Source: an uncultured Bacillota bacterium
GTDB taxonomy: Bacteria > Bacillota > Clostridia > Lachnospirales > Lachnospiraceae
NCBI GenBank assembly: GCA_949291945.1
Contig: CASEXH010000015.1
Coordinates: 1 to 64,000, forward strand
Length of the DNA: 64,000 nt
Direction: 5' to 3'
Positions within the stretch are counted from its first letter, which is position 1, and each line of letters begins with the position of its first letter. The notes under the pieces are model-generated. The model was not told the DNA's origin. It did not search any database and saw nothing but the letters and a program-made list of their open reading frames with translations. Below, in pieces: positions 54,663 through 63,288 of this stretch. Made by a program: the position numbers and the translations under genes.

Positions 54663-54691
54663 ATGTTTTGTACATTTTTTACAAATATTTA

Positions 54692-54709
54692 TTGTTAAAT
54701 CTTTGTCAA
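54692..54709. promoter_or_regulatory. upstream Rex-like site
   Basis: TTGTTAA-ATCT-TTGTCAA, two mismatches from the Rex consensus TTGTTAA-N4-TTAACAA. It lies about 180 bp upstream of the adhE -35 in a very AT-rich spacer, so chance resemblance is possible. Confidence 0.45.
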
Positions 54710-54885
54710 ATTTTTTCCCATCTGTAAACAGCATCTTTTATATATTGTATTTAATTTTCTTAATTTCATTATTTTCAGATAATTATATATTTAACAATCT
54801 TTTTTCTTTATTTTTCCAAGAAAATATAGTAGAATAAACCTATACAATTTGCCGAAGCTGCCGTAAAATTTTCTCAAAAAAGATA

Positions 54886-54943
54886 TTGACATTTTTTTAA
54901 CAACATTTTATAATAGCTTCAGAAATTGTTAAATAATTATCAA
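54886..54943 (+). promoter_or_regulatory. adhE promoter with Rex operator
   Basis: Perfect TTGACA (54886-54891), 17-bp spacer and perfect TATAAT (54909-54914). The Rex-type palindrome TTGTTAA-ATAA-TTATCAA (54926-54943; one mismatch) lies over the transcription start. A further TTAACAA half-site (54897-54903) is inside the spacer. Rex releases DNA at high NADH, which would switch on alcohol formation. Confidence 0.87.
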
Positions 54944-55007
54944 TATCAACAGAGGACTTCTCTCTGTTATATAAATCATTCATTTTACATTTTAAGGAGG
55001 ATTTCCC

Positions 55008-57626
55008 ATGGCCAAAAAAACAGAAAGCAATGTACCGGAAACCGTCAACAGCGTAGAAGCCCTTCAGGCGAAAATCGCTTCTATGCGTGAGGCCCAGAAA
55101 AAGTTTGCTTCCTATACCCAGGAGCAAGTGGACAAAATCTTTTTCGAAGCCGCTATGGCAGCAAACAAACAGCGTATTCCGCTGGCCAGAATGGCCTGTG
55201 AAGAGACCGGAATGGGTGTTCTGGAAGATAAGGTTATCAAAAACCACTATGCAGCAGAATATACATACAATGCTTACAAAAGAGTGAAAACCTGCGGCGT
55301 TGTGGAAGAAGACAAGTCTTACGGCATCAAAAAAATTGCGGAGCCTGTGGGAATCGTAGGCGCTGTTATTCCTACCACCAATCCTACTTCTACCGCTATT
55401 TTCAAATGTCTGATCTGCTTAAAGACAAGAAACGCCATCATCATCAGCCCTCATCCCCGTGCAAAGAAATGTACCATTGAGGCTGCAAAAGTGGTTCTTG
55501 AAGCTGCAGTAAAAGCCGGCGCTCCTGAAGGGATCATCGGATGGGTGGAAGAGCCTACTCTGGAACTTTCCAATGAACTGATGCGCTCTGCAGATGTAAT
55601 CCTGGCTACCGGCGGCCCCGGCATGGTAAAGGCTGCTTACTCTTCCGGGAAACCGGCCATCGGCGTAGGTCCCGGAAATGTTCCTGTTATCATGGACAGC
55701 ACCTGCGACATCCAGACAGCTGTATACTCTGTAATCCATTCCAAAACTTTTGACAATGGTATGATCTGTGCTTCTGAGCAGTCTGTAACAGCTATCGCAG
55801 ATATTTATGACAAGGTAAAAGCCGAATTCATCAAGAGAGGATGTCATGTTTTAAATAACGAAGAACTGGATAAAGTCCGCAAGATTATCCTTACAGAGGC
55901 CGGCACCGTAAACGCTAAGATCGTTGGACAGCCTGCTCACGTAATCGCTGAGCTTGCAGGCATTTCTGTTCCAAAGGATACCAAGATCCTCATCGGCGAG
56001 GTTACCTCTGTAGATATCTCTGAGCCATTTGCTCATGAGAAACTTTCTCCAGTCCTGGCTCTCTACAAGGCAAAAGACTTTGACACTGCCCTTGACATGG
56101 CAGACCAACTGGTAAAAGACGGCGGATACGGACACACAGCTTCTATCTATGTACATCCTTCACAGACAGAGAAACTGGACAAATTTGCAGACCGCATGAA
56201 GACCTGCCGTATCCTGGTAAATACACCTTCTTCTCACGGCGGTATCGGTGATCTTTACAACTTCAAGCTGGCTCCGTCACTGACTCTGGGCTGCGGTTCC
56301 TATGGCGGAAACTCTGTATCTGAAAACGTAGGAGTAAAGCATCTGCTCAATACAAAGACCGTTGCCGAAAGGAGAGAAAACATGCTGTGGTTCAGAACAC
56401 CTGAGAAAGTTTATTTCAAGAAAGGCTGTCTGCCTGTAGCTTTAGATGAGCTTAAAACTGTATATGGCAAGAAAAAAGCATTCATTGTTACAGATACATT
56501 CTTATACCAGAGCGGTTACACAAAACCCATCACTGACAAGCTGGACGAAATGGGAATCCAGTATGACTGCTTCTTCGATGTAGCTCCGGATCCAACTCTT
56601 CAGTGTGCGCAGAAAGGTCTGGAACAGTTAAAAGACTTCGGTCCTGATACTATCATTGCTCTGGGCGGCGGTTCCGCAATGGACGCAGCCAAGATCATGT
56701 GGCTGATGTATGAACATCCGGAATGCAAATTTGAAGACCTGGCCATGGACTTCATGGATATCAGAAAGAGAGTCTATGTATTCCCGAAGATGGGCATTAA
56801 AGCAATGATGGTTGCCATTCCCACATCTTCCGGTACAGGTTCTGAGGTAACACCTTTCGCCATCATCACAGATGCAACCACCGGAACCAAATGGCCTATC
56901 GCAGACTATGAATTAATGCCGAACATGGCTATCGTTGACACAGACTTTATGATGACTCAGCCGAAAGGACTGACCAGTGCTTCCGGTATTGATGCTCTGA
57001 CCCATGCATTAGAGGCATATGCTTCCATTATGGCTACAGACTTCACCGATGGTATGGCATTAAAGGCTGCCAAATTAATTTTTGACTACCTGCCATCTGC
57101 ATACGAAAAAGGTGCAGCAGATCCTATCGCCAGAGAGAAAATGGCAAATGCTTCTACCCTTGCCGGCATGGCGTTCTCCAACGCTTTCCTGGGAATCTGC
57201 CACTCCATGGCTCACAAACTGGGTGCGTATCATCACCTGCCCCATGGTATTGCAAATGCCTTGCTCATCGAGCATGTAATGCGCTACAACGCAGATCCGG
57301 CTCCTACAAAGATGGGAACTTTTTCCCAGTATCCATATCCACATGCTAAGGAAAGATACTGTGAAATGGCACGTTTCGTAGGCATCCAGGGCAAAGATGA
57401 TGATGAAGTATTTGAAAACTTCATCAAAGCCATCGCTGATCTGAAAGCAAAAGTAGGCATCAAGAGAACCATCAAAGAATATGGAATCACTGAAGAAGAT
57501 TTCATGGCAACATTAGATGAGATGGTTGAGAACGCCTTCAACGACCAGTGTACTGGCGCTAACCCAAGATATCCGCTGATGAGCGAAATGAAAGAAATGT
57601 ACTTAAAGGCTTATCATGAAGGGTGA
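55008..57626 (+). CDS. adhE: bifunctional acetaldehyde-CoA / alcohol dehydrogenase
   Basis: An 872-aa cytoplasmic enzyme that reduces acetyl-CoA to ethanol using 2 NADH and forms spirosomes. The N-terminal aldehyde dehydrogenase has catalytic C254 (DNGMICASEQS). A linker around residues 440-460 leads to an iron-dependent alcohol dehydrogenase with GGGSAMDAAK and the iron-binding His residues of GICHSMAHKLGAYHHLPHG. AAGGAGG lies 7 nt before the ATG. It is monocistronic, with a strong promoter and Rex operator. Confidence 0.97.
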   Translation: MAKKTESNVPETVNSVEALQAKIASMREAQKKFASYTQEQVDKIFFEAAMAANKQRIPLARMACEETGMGVLEDKVIKNHYAAEYTYNAYKRVKTCGVVEEDKSYGIKKIAEPVGIVGAVIPTTNPTSTAIFKCLICLKTRNAIIISPHPRAKKCTIEAAKVVLEAAVKAGAPEGIIGWVEEPTLELSNELMRSADVILATGGPGMVKAAYSSGKPAIGVGPGNVPVIMDSTCDIQTAVYSVIHSKTFDNGMICASEQSVTAIADIYDKVKAEFIKRGCHVLNNEELDKVRKIILTEAGTVNAKIVGQPAHVIAELAGISVPKDTKILIGEVTSVDISEPFAHEKLSPVLALYKAKDFDTALDMADQLVKDGGYGHTASIYVHPSQTEKLDKFADRMKTCRILVNTPSSHGGIGDLYNFKLAPSLTLGCGSYGGNSVSENVGVKHLLNTKTVAERRENMLWFRTPEKVYFKKGCLPVALDELKTVYGKKKAFIVTDTFLYQSGYTKPITDKLDEMGIQYDCFFDVAPDPTLQCAQKGLEQLKDFGPDTIIALGGGSAMDAAKIMWLMYEHPECKFEDLAMDFMDIRKRVYVFPKMGIKAMMVAIPTSSGTGSEVTPFAIITDATTGTKWPIADYELMPNMAIVDTDFMMTQPKGLTSASGIDALTHALEAYASIMATDFTDGMALKAAKLIFDYLPSAYEKGAADPIAREKMANASTLAGMAFSNAFLGICHSMAHKLGAYHHLPHGIANALLIEHVMRYNADPAPTKMGTFSQYPYPHAKERYCEMARFVGIQGKDDDEVFENFIKAIADLKAKVGIKRTIKEYGITEEDFMATLDEMVENAFNDQCTGANPRYPLMSEMKEMYLKAYHEG

Positions 57627-57689
57627 TAAATTCCGCCCTGCTTTATAAAAGTCCGGGGGCAAATGCCATTTTGCTCCCGGTGAATAAGA

Positions 57690-57744
57690 AAAAAATCCCT
57701 AAGCCGTACTGTTCGGAAACATATCGTCCGGCTTAGGGATTTTT
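57690..57744 (+). terminator. adhE terminator
   Basis: AAAAATCCCTAAGCCG and CGGCTTAGGGATTTTT form a 16-bp perfect stem with a 22-nt loop; the last arm ends in a T-run. A second GC-rich hairpin (57652-57680, CCGGG/CCCGG) lies between it and the stop codon. Confidence 0.88.
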
Positions 57745-57750
57745 CGCATA

Positions 57751-57779
57751 TTGACTTTTCTCATGGAAGAGACTATACT
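57751..57779 (+). promoter_or_regulatory. promoter of the MFS transporter gene
   Basis: TTGACT (57751-57756), 17-bp spacer, TATACT (57774-57779). The leader that follows is about 170 nt long and contains a nested hairpin (AAGCTT at 57861/57890, TTGCGG/CCGCAA at 57873/57886) of unknown role. Confidence 0.75.
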
Positions 57780-57952
57780 TATCTCATTCTGATGTCACAA
57801 GGAGATTTTCATATGTATATTTTTATCTTTTCCAGACCCATTTGATGCCAGTTTTTCCGGAAGCTTATCAAATTGCGGATAATTGCCGCAAGCTTTGACA
57901 GGCTCTTGTTTGACTGACCTCAAATTGTATATGGAAAGGATAATAGAATATC

Positions 57953-59131
57953 ATGAAAAGAAATCTCTGTCTTTTATACGGGATTGCTTTCTTACAGGGA
58001 ATGGTATTTTACAGTCCTGCTTCGGTTCTCTACCGCCAGGAAGCGGGACTCACTATATTCCAAATTTCTGTTATCGAAAGCATATCCCTTTTCTTATGTC
58101 TTGTTCTGGAAATTCCCTGGGGAATCCTGGCAGATAAGATCGGCTACAGATCCACTATGATTCTATGCTGTTTTTTTTACTTTATTTCCAAGCTTATTTT
58201 CTGGAAAGCCTGGAGTTTTGCAGATTTTCTCCTGGAGCGTATTTTTTTGAGCATTGCTGTTTCCGGGTTATCGGGAGTAGATATCGCCCTTCTGTATTTA
58301 TGTACCCCTAAGGGAAAGTCTCAAAAAGCCTTTGGTATTTACGAGGGCATGGGAACCGGTGGGCTTCTGACAGCCTCTGTCTGCTTTTCCTTCTTTTTGG
58401 AGGGCCAATGGCGCAGAGCAGCTCTCTTGACCGCTGCCGCCTATGGACTTACCCTTGTCCTTGCCCTGTTTCTTAAAAAGCCAGATCCTCAAAGAACAAA
58501 AAGTCCTTCAAAACCAGCCAGGAAAACTCCCCTTAAGCTTTCCCTGAAGGCTATACGTGCAGTCAGCCCATCCTTCCTGCTGTTTCTCTCCGGCGCAGGC
58601 CTTTTGGCAGAAACCCGGCAGTATATCACAGTATTTTTAAATCAGCCCCAATACATTGCCTGCGGTCTGTCTGCCGGTTCCATTGCTCTGCTATATATTC
58701 TGACCCAGATTGCAGGCATGACAAGTCCCTGGTCTGACTTTCTCACAAAAAAACTGGGGATTCCCTTATTTTCTGCCTGCTGTTTTTTGTGTCCGGCACT
58801 CCTGTGCTTTGCCCTGGCCTTTACTCACAGTCCTCTGTGTTCTGCTGTATGTATTCTGGGGATCCAGGGCTTTATCTCACTTTTTCAGCCTCTCCAGTCG
58901 GAGCTGCAGAACCGGGAGATTTCCACCTCTCACCGAGCTGCCGCTTTAAGTCTCCAGGCAATGTTTCTGGAACTGACCAGTGCTGTATTGGAACCGGTAT
59001 TCGGTTCTCTGGCTCAGAAAAGTCTTGCTCTTGCTTTCGAGTCAGGGGGCTTTTTCTGCATAGCAGGTTTCCTTCTATTCCTGCTCTGGCACAGATTTTT
59101 CTTCAGAAAGCATACAGGTCAACGTCTCTAA
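57953..59131 (+). CDS. major facilitator superfamily transporter
   Basis: A 392-aa, twelve-helix secondary transporter. Helix 2-3 loop motif ILADKIGYRST matches the MFS motif A (G-x-L-a-D-r-x-G-r). A long central loop (about residues 180-200, Lys/Pro-rich) separates the halves. A related group includes drug and nutrient exporters; the substrate is unknown. The ribosome binding site is poor (AAAGG about 13 nt away). It is monocistronic between two terminators. Confidence 0.85.
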   Translation: MKRNLCLLYGIAFLQGMVFYSPASVLYRQEAGLTIFQISVIESISLFLCLVLEIPWGILADKIGYRSTMILCCFFYFISKLIFWKAWSFADFLLERIFLSIAVSGLSGVDIALLYLCTPKGKSQKAFGIYEGMGTGGLLTASVCFSFFLEGQWRRAALLTAAAYGLTLVLALFLKKPDPQRTKSPSKPARKTPLKLSLKAIRAVSPSFLLFLSGAGLLAETRQYITVFLNQPQYIACGLSAGSIALLYILTQIAGMTSPWSDFLTKKLGIPLFSACCFLCPALLCFALAFTHSPLCSAVCILGIQGFISLFQPLQSELQNREISTSHRAAALSLQAMFLELTSAVLEPVFGSLAQKSLALAFESGGFFCIAGFLLFLLWHRFFFRKHTGQRL

Positions 59132-59137
59132 AGCAAA

Positions 59138-59176
59138 GACGGTCTTGCCTGCAAGCAGGCCCACCGTCCTTGTTTT
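59138..59176 (+). terminator. terminator of the MFS gene
   Basis: GACGGT and ACCGTC outer arms with an inner GCCTGC-AA-GCAGGC stem; CTTGTTTT follows. Confidence 0.8.
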
Positions 59177-59193
59177 GAAACTGGGCTTTCATA

Positions 59194-59231
59194 GCAAAAC
59201 ACAGATGGCAGTTTATTCTACCATCTGTGTT
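59194..59231 (-). terminator. terminator overlapping the deacetylase stop codon
   Basis: AACACAGATGG and CCATCTGTGTT form an 11-bp perfect stem on the minus strand. The TAA stop (59213-59215) lies in its loop, and TTTTG follows. Confidence 0.8.
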
Positions 59232-60391
59232 CCATCGCCTAAAAATTCATATACTTGTCCGTCTTCCAAAGTAATGCCTTTGGCCTGGGCCAGTTCCTGA
59301 ACTGTTACCAGTTTATATCCTTCTTCTATCAGATCCGGTATCAGCCTGATGGCTGCGTCTACAGACCACTCATGGATATCATGCATAAGGACTATGGAGC
59401 CATCCTCCACATTATCCATCACACACTGATACGTCTGATCCTCGCTTTTGGTCTTCCAATCTTTTGTGTCAATGCTCCATTTTACAATAGGCATTCCTGC
59501 CAGCTTCTGGACCGTATCATTATAGCTTCCGCCTGGGGGTCTGAGGGTGTCAGGAAGAACACCTGCAGCATCCTGGATCAAACTGCTGGTCTTTTCAATT
59601 TCTTCTGTGATCTGGCTCTGTGTAAGTTTTGCAAGATCTTTATGATCGTATGTATGGTTGGACAACTCCATTCCCAGATCATGCATGCGCTTGACAATAT
59701 CCGGATACCGCTCTACATTCTGCCCCAGCATATAGAAGGTAGCTTTCGCTCCATTCTCCTCCAGGCAGTCCAACAGCTTATCCGTGTACTGTCCTGGACC
59801 GTCATCAAAGGTCAATGCTACCAGGGGAGGTTCTTTTGTGCTGTCATAAACACCATTTTCATCAAAATAGCAATCTTTACCGTCAATTTCTTCCCAACCA
59901 GTGATCACATACCCATTCTCATCAAAATAATACTCTGCCCCATCAATTTCCTGCCAGCCATTCTGGTAAATAGTCCCGTCCTGGTTACGGTACCATTTTC
60001 CCTGTCCGTCTGTCTGCCATCCTGCCACAGAGGTACTTGAGGCCATCTTTTCTATATCAGCCCCTGACATAACCGGTTGTTTCTGGGCCTGGATTTCTCC
60101 CTCCTGGGTGGTCTCCTGGACTTCCTCCTGAAATCTGCTGGTCTGTATCCTATCTACCAACATAGAAGCCCCGGTTCCCGCCAATACCAGGGCCAGGATG
60201 ATCAGGGCCGCAAATGGCAGCCGTCGGATCATTTTTCTTCTCTTCATCTGCCGTTGTTTTTCTGCTTTCCTTCTCTCCAGCATCCGAAGAAGTCTCTCTT
60301 CATATTCCTCATCCGTATGTATTTCCGGAAGTCTTTCTTCCCTTTGTTCTTTTTTTCTTCCAGTCTCTGTATTTCTGCTCATATATATCAT
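59213..60391 (-). CDS. membrane-anchored polysaccharide deacetylase with cell-wall-binding-like repeats
   Basis: A 392-aa protein. A highly charged cytoplasmic N-terminus of about 55 residues precedes one helix (FAALIILALVLAGTGASML). Two or three choline-binding-like repeats (GWQTDGQGKWYRNQDG, GWQEIDGAEYYFDENG, GWEEIDGKDCYFDENG) follow, then a NodB domain: TFDDGP (D196/D197), HTYDH (H246/H250), RPPGGSYN, IDTKDW and LMHD. It would deacetylate peptidoglycan or another wall glycan outside the membrane. AGAGG is 6 nt before ATG 60391. Monocistronic. Confidence 0.9.
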   Translation of the reverse strand: MIYMSRNTETGRKKEQREERLPEIHTDEEYEERLLRMLERRKAEKQRQMKRRKMIRRLPFAALIILALVLAGTGASMLVDRIQTSRFQEEVQETTQEGEIQAQKQPVMSGADIEKMASSTSVAGWQTDGQGKWYRNQDGTIYQNGWQEIDGAEYYFDENGYVITGWEEIDGKDCYFDENGVYDSTKEPPLVALTFDDGPGQYTDKLLDCLEENGAKATFYMLGQNVERYPDIVKRMHDLGMELSNHTYDHKDLAKLTQSQITEEIEKTSSLIQDAAGVLPDTLRPPGGSYNDTVQKLAGMPIVKWSIDTKDWKTKSEDQTYQCVMDNVEDGSIVLMHDIHEWSVDAAIRLIPDLIEEGYKLVTVQELAQAKGITLEDGQVYEFLGDGTQMVE

Positions 60392-60562
60392 ATATATCCT
60401 CTATACTCTCTAAATCCCCGGTTCTGCGGGGCAAACAACTACTCTTCTATCCTTCCCATTATAACCAATCGGTTCCGCTTTGTATAGAGAATTTCTGAGG
60501 TTTTTCTACATTTTTTCTGTCTGTCACGCAGAGACAGAACAGCCTTGAAGAATCTCCCTTCT

Positions 60563-60585
60563 CTGGGGATCTACAAGATCCCCAG
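60563..60585 (-). other. hairpin over the mntP stop codon
   Basis: CTGGGGATC and GATCCCCAG form a 9-bp perfect stem with a 5-nt loop that carries part of the TAG stop (60571-60573). No T-run follows, so it is not a clear terminator. Confidence 0.6.
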
Positions 60586-61131
60586 ATGTTCCAGAAGGAT
60601 CCTTACTCCAAGAAATACCAGGATAATACCTCCCACCAGTTCTGCTCTGGACTTATATCTGGCGCCAAAAATATTTCCTACCTTTACGCCAATGGCAGAC
60701 ATAACAAAAGTGATCACACCGATCAGTCCTGCTGCCAGTACGATATTCACCTGCAGAAAAGCAAAAGTAACGCCTACTGCCAATGCGTCAATGCTTGTAG
60801 CTACGGCCAGGGGAAACATAGCCTTTACCCCCATGCTCCCCTCTGGACAGACTTCTTCTTTATCCAGAGATTCCCGGATCATATTCACACCGATAAATCC
60901 CAGAAGTATAAAAGCGATCCAGTGGTCTACTGCCGTGATCCTGTCCCGGAACTGGCTTCCCAGAAAATATCCTATGGTAGGCATCAAAGCCTGAAATCCT
61001 CCGAACCAGAGTCCGGCGATCACCATGTGCTTTACCGACAGTTTTTCCTGGGCCAGACCTTTGCAGATAGAAACCGCAAAAGCATCCATGGCCAGCCCCA
61101 CTGCCAGGGAAAATAAAGTAATAATATCCAT
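60571..61131 (-). CDS. mntP: manganese efflux pump MntP
   Basis: A 186-aa, six-helix exporter of Mn2+. Family marks: [15 protein letters not shown] at the N-terminus (Asp in helix 1) and the symmetric [16 protein letters not shown] in the second half. GAGGAG is 7 nt before ATG 61131. A Mn2+ riboswitch and terminator lie upstream, which supports manganese as the substrate. The leader between terminator and gene contains a pair of 64-bp direct repeats. Confidence 0.95.
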   Translation of the reverse strand: MDIITLFSLAVGLAMDAFAVSICKGLAQEKLSVKHMVIAGLWFGGFQALMPTIGYFLGSQFRDRITAVDHWIAFILLGFIGVNMIRESLDKEEVCPEGSMGVKAMFPLAVATSIDALAVGVTFAFLQVNIVLAAGLIGVITFVMSAIGVKVGNIFGARYKSRAELVGGIILVFLGVRILLEHLGIL

Positions 61132-61217
61132 TTCTTATCTCCTCTCTTTCTCCTTCCTGTATCTGCCTGCCATACATGGAACCGGAACCCCCATGTTTCT
61201 TTGCCGGGCAAAGCCTG

Positions 61218-61281
61218 TCGCTGTCCGTTGCCAGTCGGATGCCCGCTCGTGCAAGCAGGTTGGTCGCCCGACCAGCTTATC
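61218..61281. repeat. 64-bp direct repeat, copy A, in the mntP leader
   Basis: Begins TCGCTGTCCGTTGC and ends CCGACCAGCTTATC. It is GC-rich, with internal GGTCG/CGACC and TGC-AA-GCA palindromes. A near-identical copy lies 125 bp away (61343-61406). Confidence 0.9.
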
Positions 61282-61342
61282 CAATCGTTTCGGCTCCGCC
61301 TCACGATTACTGCGATAACCGCACAGCTCGCTGCTTCGCTGC

Positions 61343-61406
61343 TCGCTGTCCGTTGCTCGTCGGATGCCCGCTCGTGCAAGCACGGCGGTCGCCCGACCAG
61401 CTTATC
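61343..61406. repeat. 64-bp direct repeat, copy B, in the mntP leader
   Basis: Same ends as copy A; it differs at about seven positions in two clusters (around the CCAG/CTCG and AGGTT/CGGCG segments). In this copy CGTGC-AA-GCACG is a perfect hairpin. It lies directly beside the riboswitch terminator. Confidence 0.9.
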
Positions 61407-61410
61407 GCAC

Positions 61411-61441
61411 AAAAAAATAGAAGGCACGGCAGGGCCTTCTA
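61411..61441 (-). terminator. terminator of the mntP riboswitch
   Basis: AGAAGGC and GCCTTCT on the minus strand, 8-nt loop region, then ATTTTTTT. It lies just past the aptamer and about 280 nt before mntP. Confidence 0.82.
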
Positions 61442-61452
61442 ATATTCTATGA

Positions 61453-61573
61453 TACCGAGACTCTGCCTATGGCAATACAGGTATATGAGTCTCGCAATTT
61501 AAGACAAGCCAGGCGGATCGCCAGTGTGTTGACTTGCCACGTATCAGTATGATACGCTTCCTACTCCCTCACA
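61453..61573 (-). promoter_or_regulatory. Mn2+ riboswitch (yybP-ykoY motif)
   Basis: Minus strand: GAGGGAGTAGG, a GCGTATCA/TGATACGT stem, CAAGTCAACACAC, CTGGCGATCCGCCTGG and GCTTGTC, then TTGCGAGACTC ... GAGTCTCG as the closing hairpin. The GGGAGUAG and GUCAACA blocks are the known Mn2+-site strands. Mn2+ binding would prevent the following terminator and raise MntP. Confidence 0.83.
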
Positions 61574-61590
61574 GGATTATAATTTCGTTT

Positions 61591-61619
61591 AAAATATCAC
61601 ATTCTTTTTTAAAAGTCAA
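61591..61619 (-). promoter_or_regulatory. promoter of the mntP leader
   Basis: TTGACT (61614-61619), 17-bp spacer, TATTTT (61591-61596), 18 bp before the riboswitch. Confidence 0.62.
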
Positions 61620-61649
61620 GAAATACAGGTATAAAATCATTTTTTTCTA

Positions 61650-61678
61650 TTTACCCTGATTTCTCTGTTTTTTATAAT
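61650..61678 (+). promoter_or_regulatory. promoter of the GH43 gene
   Basis: TTTACC (61650-61655), 17-bp spacer, perfect TATAAT (61673-61678), about 30 bp before the ATG. No obvious regulator palindrome is attached. Confidence 0.6.
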
Positions 61679-61707
61679 AAAGATACTAAATTTACAGGAG
61701 GACCTAT

Positions 61708-63285
61708 ATGTTAAAACAAACTTTTCACAATCCATTGCTTTCCGGTTTTTATCCGGACCCTTCCATCTGCAGAGTGGGGGCGGATTATTACATGGTCACC
61801 TCTTCCTTTGTCTATTATCCCGGCCTTCCCATCTTCCACAGCCGGGATCTGGTACACTGGGAGCAGATCGGCCATGGGATCCACCGGCCCGCACAGCTGG
61901 ATTATAAAAACTGTGAAACTTCTGAAGGGCTCTGGGCTCCCAGCATCCGCTATCATCAGGGAACCTTTTACATCATCAACACCTTTGTGTCCGAGGGTCG
62001 GGAAGCCCAGCGGGACAATTATGTAATCACTGCCAAAGACCCGTCCGGTCCGTGGAGCGACCCCGTTATAGTGGAAGGCGCCGACGGCATTGACTCCAGT
62101 CTTTTCTTTGATGATGACGGCTCCCTGTGGTACGTAGGAAACTTTATCAGCCAAGAATGTTTGTACGAAGGCCATCACGGTATTTATCTGAACGAACTGG
62201 ATCCTGAGACCTTCCAGTTCAAAGGGCCCAGATATATTATCTGGGATGGTAAGAAAACCCGTTCCAAATGGATCGAAGCCCCTCACATCTACAAGAAAGA
62301 CGGTTGGTACTATCTCCTAGTGGCAGAGGGGGGAACCTTTATCAACCACAGCGTTCAAATGGCACGGTGCAGGACGATCAACGGTGATTATGAAATCTGC
62401 CCCAGAAATCCTATTCTCACTCACCGGCATATGCCTGTGCTGAATCCTATTTCGGTTACCGGCCATGCAGATATTGTAGAAACTCAGAACGGAGAATGGT
62501 GGATGGTCCTGCTGGCCGTACGGCCTTATGAAGGAGGACATTACAATCTGGGCCGGGAGACCTTCATGGTCCCCTTTGTGTGGGCGGAAGACGGCTGGCC
62601 TATGATCGACAATGAAAACGGCCTGGTAAATGAAGAGGAACGGCTTCCCCATCTCCCCAGGACTCTCTATCCTCCTATGCCCCAGTGGGATAATTTCGAA
62701 TGTTCCGCCCTTCAGATGCAGTGGAATACCATCCATCCCCCCTTGGAGCCCTTCTACAGCCTGACTGACCGTCCCGGCTATCTCCGGCTTCAGCTCCGCC
62801 CGGAAGTTATGGAAGAAATCTGCACCCCTTCCTTTGTAGGACGAAGACAACGGCATAAAAACTTTCTGGCTAAGACAGCCATGGAGTTCACCCCGGCCGC
62901 AGATCAGGAAGAGGCAGGCATCGCTCTGGTACAGGACGACCGTTTCCATTATCTGATGACTCTGGGACAGAAAGAAGGCCGGCCGACCCTTCGTTTCTGG
63001 AAAACAGAAAACGGAAAGAAATCCCTTCTGACTGAAAAGGAAATCTCTCCGTCAAAGCGTCTGTATCTCAGTGTATACGGTCATACCACCGGATATTCTT
63101 TCTACTATGGATTTGATGACCAGGAAATGCTTCCCCTGATAGAAAATGTGGAAGCTTCCCGCTTAAGTTCCGTGGTCAATAATGGATTTACCGGCGTATA
63201 TCTGGGTATGTACGCCACTTCCAACCATACGGCCAGCAGAAATTGCGCAGATTTTGACTGGTTCTGCTATCAGGGCGAATTATAA
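61708..63285 (+). CDS. GH43 beta-xylosidase / alpha-L-arabinofuranosidase
   Basis: A 525-aa cytoplasmic enzyme releasing xylose or arabinose from oligosaccharides. Catalytic base D17 (GFYPDPS), pKa modulator D129 (GIDSSLFF) and acid E190 (WIEAPHIYK) are all present in the five-bladed propeller. A C-terminal beta-sandwich (from about 330; RRQRHKNFLAKTAMEFTPA) completes the usual two-domain form. No signal peptide. AGGAGG is 7 nt before the ATG. It lies 40 kb from the xylan locus, whose own GH43 is truncated, so it may supply the missing activity. Confidence 0.92.
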   Translation: MLKQTFHNPLLSGFYPDPSICRVGADYYMVTSSFVYYPGLPIFHSRDLVHWEQIGHGIHRPAQLDYKNCETSEGLWAPSIRYHQGTFYIINTFVSEGREAQRDNYVITAKDPSGPWSDPVIVEGADGIDSSLFFDDDGSLWYVGNFISQECLYEGHHGIYLNELDPETFQFKGPRYIIWDGKKTRSKWIEAPHIYKKDGWYYLLVAEGGTFINHSVQMARCRTINGDYEICPRNPILTHRHMPVLNPISVTGHADIVETQNGEWWMVLLAVRPYEGGHYNLGRETFMVPFVWAEDGWPMIDNENGLVNEEERLPHLPRTLYPPMPQWDNFECSALQMQWNTIHPPLEPFYSLTDRPGYLRLQLRPEVMEEICTPSFVGRRQRHKNFLAKTAMEFTPAADQEEAGIALVQDDRFHYLMTLGQKEGRPTLRFWKTENGKKSLLTEKEISPSKRLYLSVYGHTTGYSFYYGFDDQEMLPLIENVEASRLSSVVNNGFTGVYLGMYATSNHTASRNCADFDWFCYQGEL

Positions 63286-63288
63286 TAT

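Noticed and set aside
59213-60391. Deacetylase as a secreted autolysin or choline-binding virulence factor
   Set aside because: The repeats are only choline-binding-like, and the domain after them is a clear NodB deacetylase anchored by an N-terminal helix. No hydrolase domain is present.
61218-61406. The two 64-bp repeats as a short CRISPR array
   Set aside because: Only two copies, far longer than CRISPR repeats, with no series of unique spacers and no cas genes in the window.
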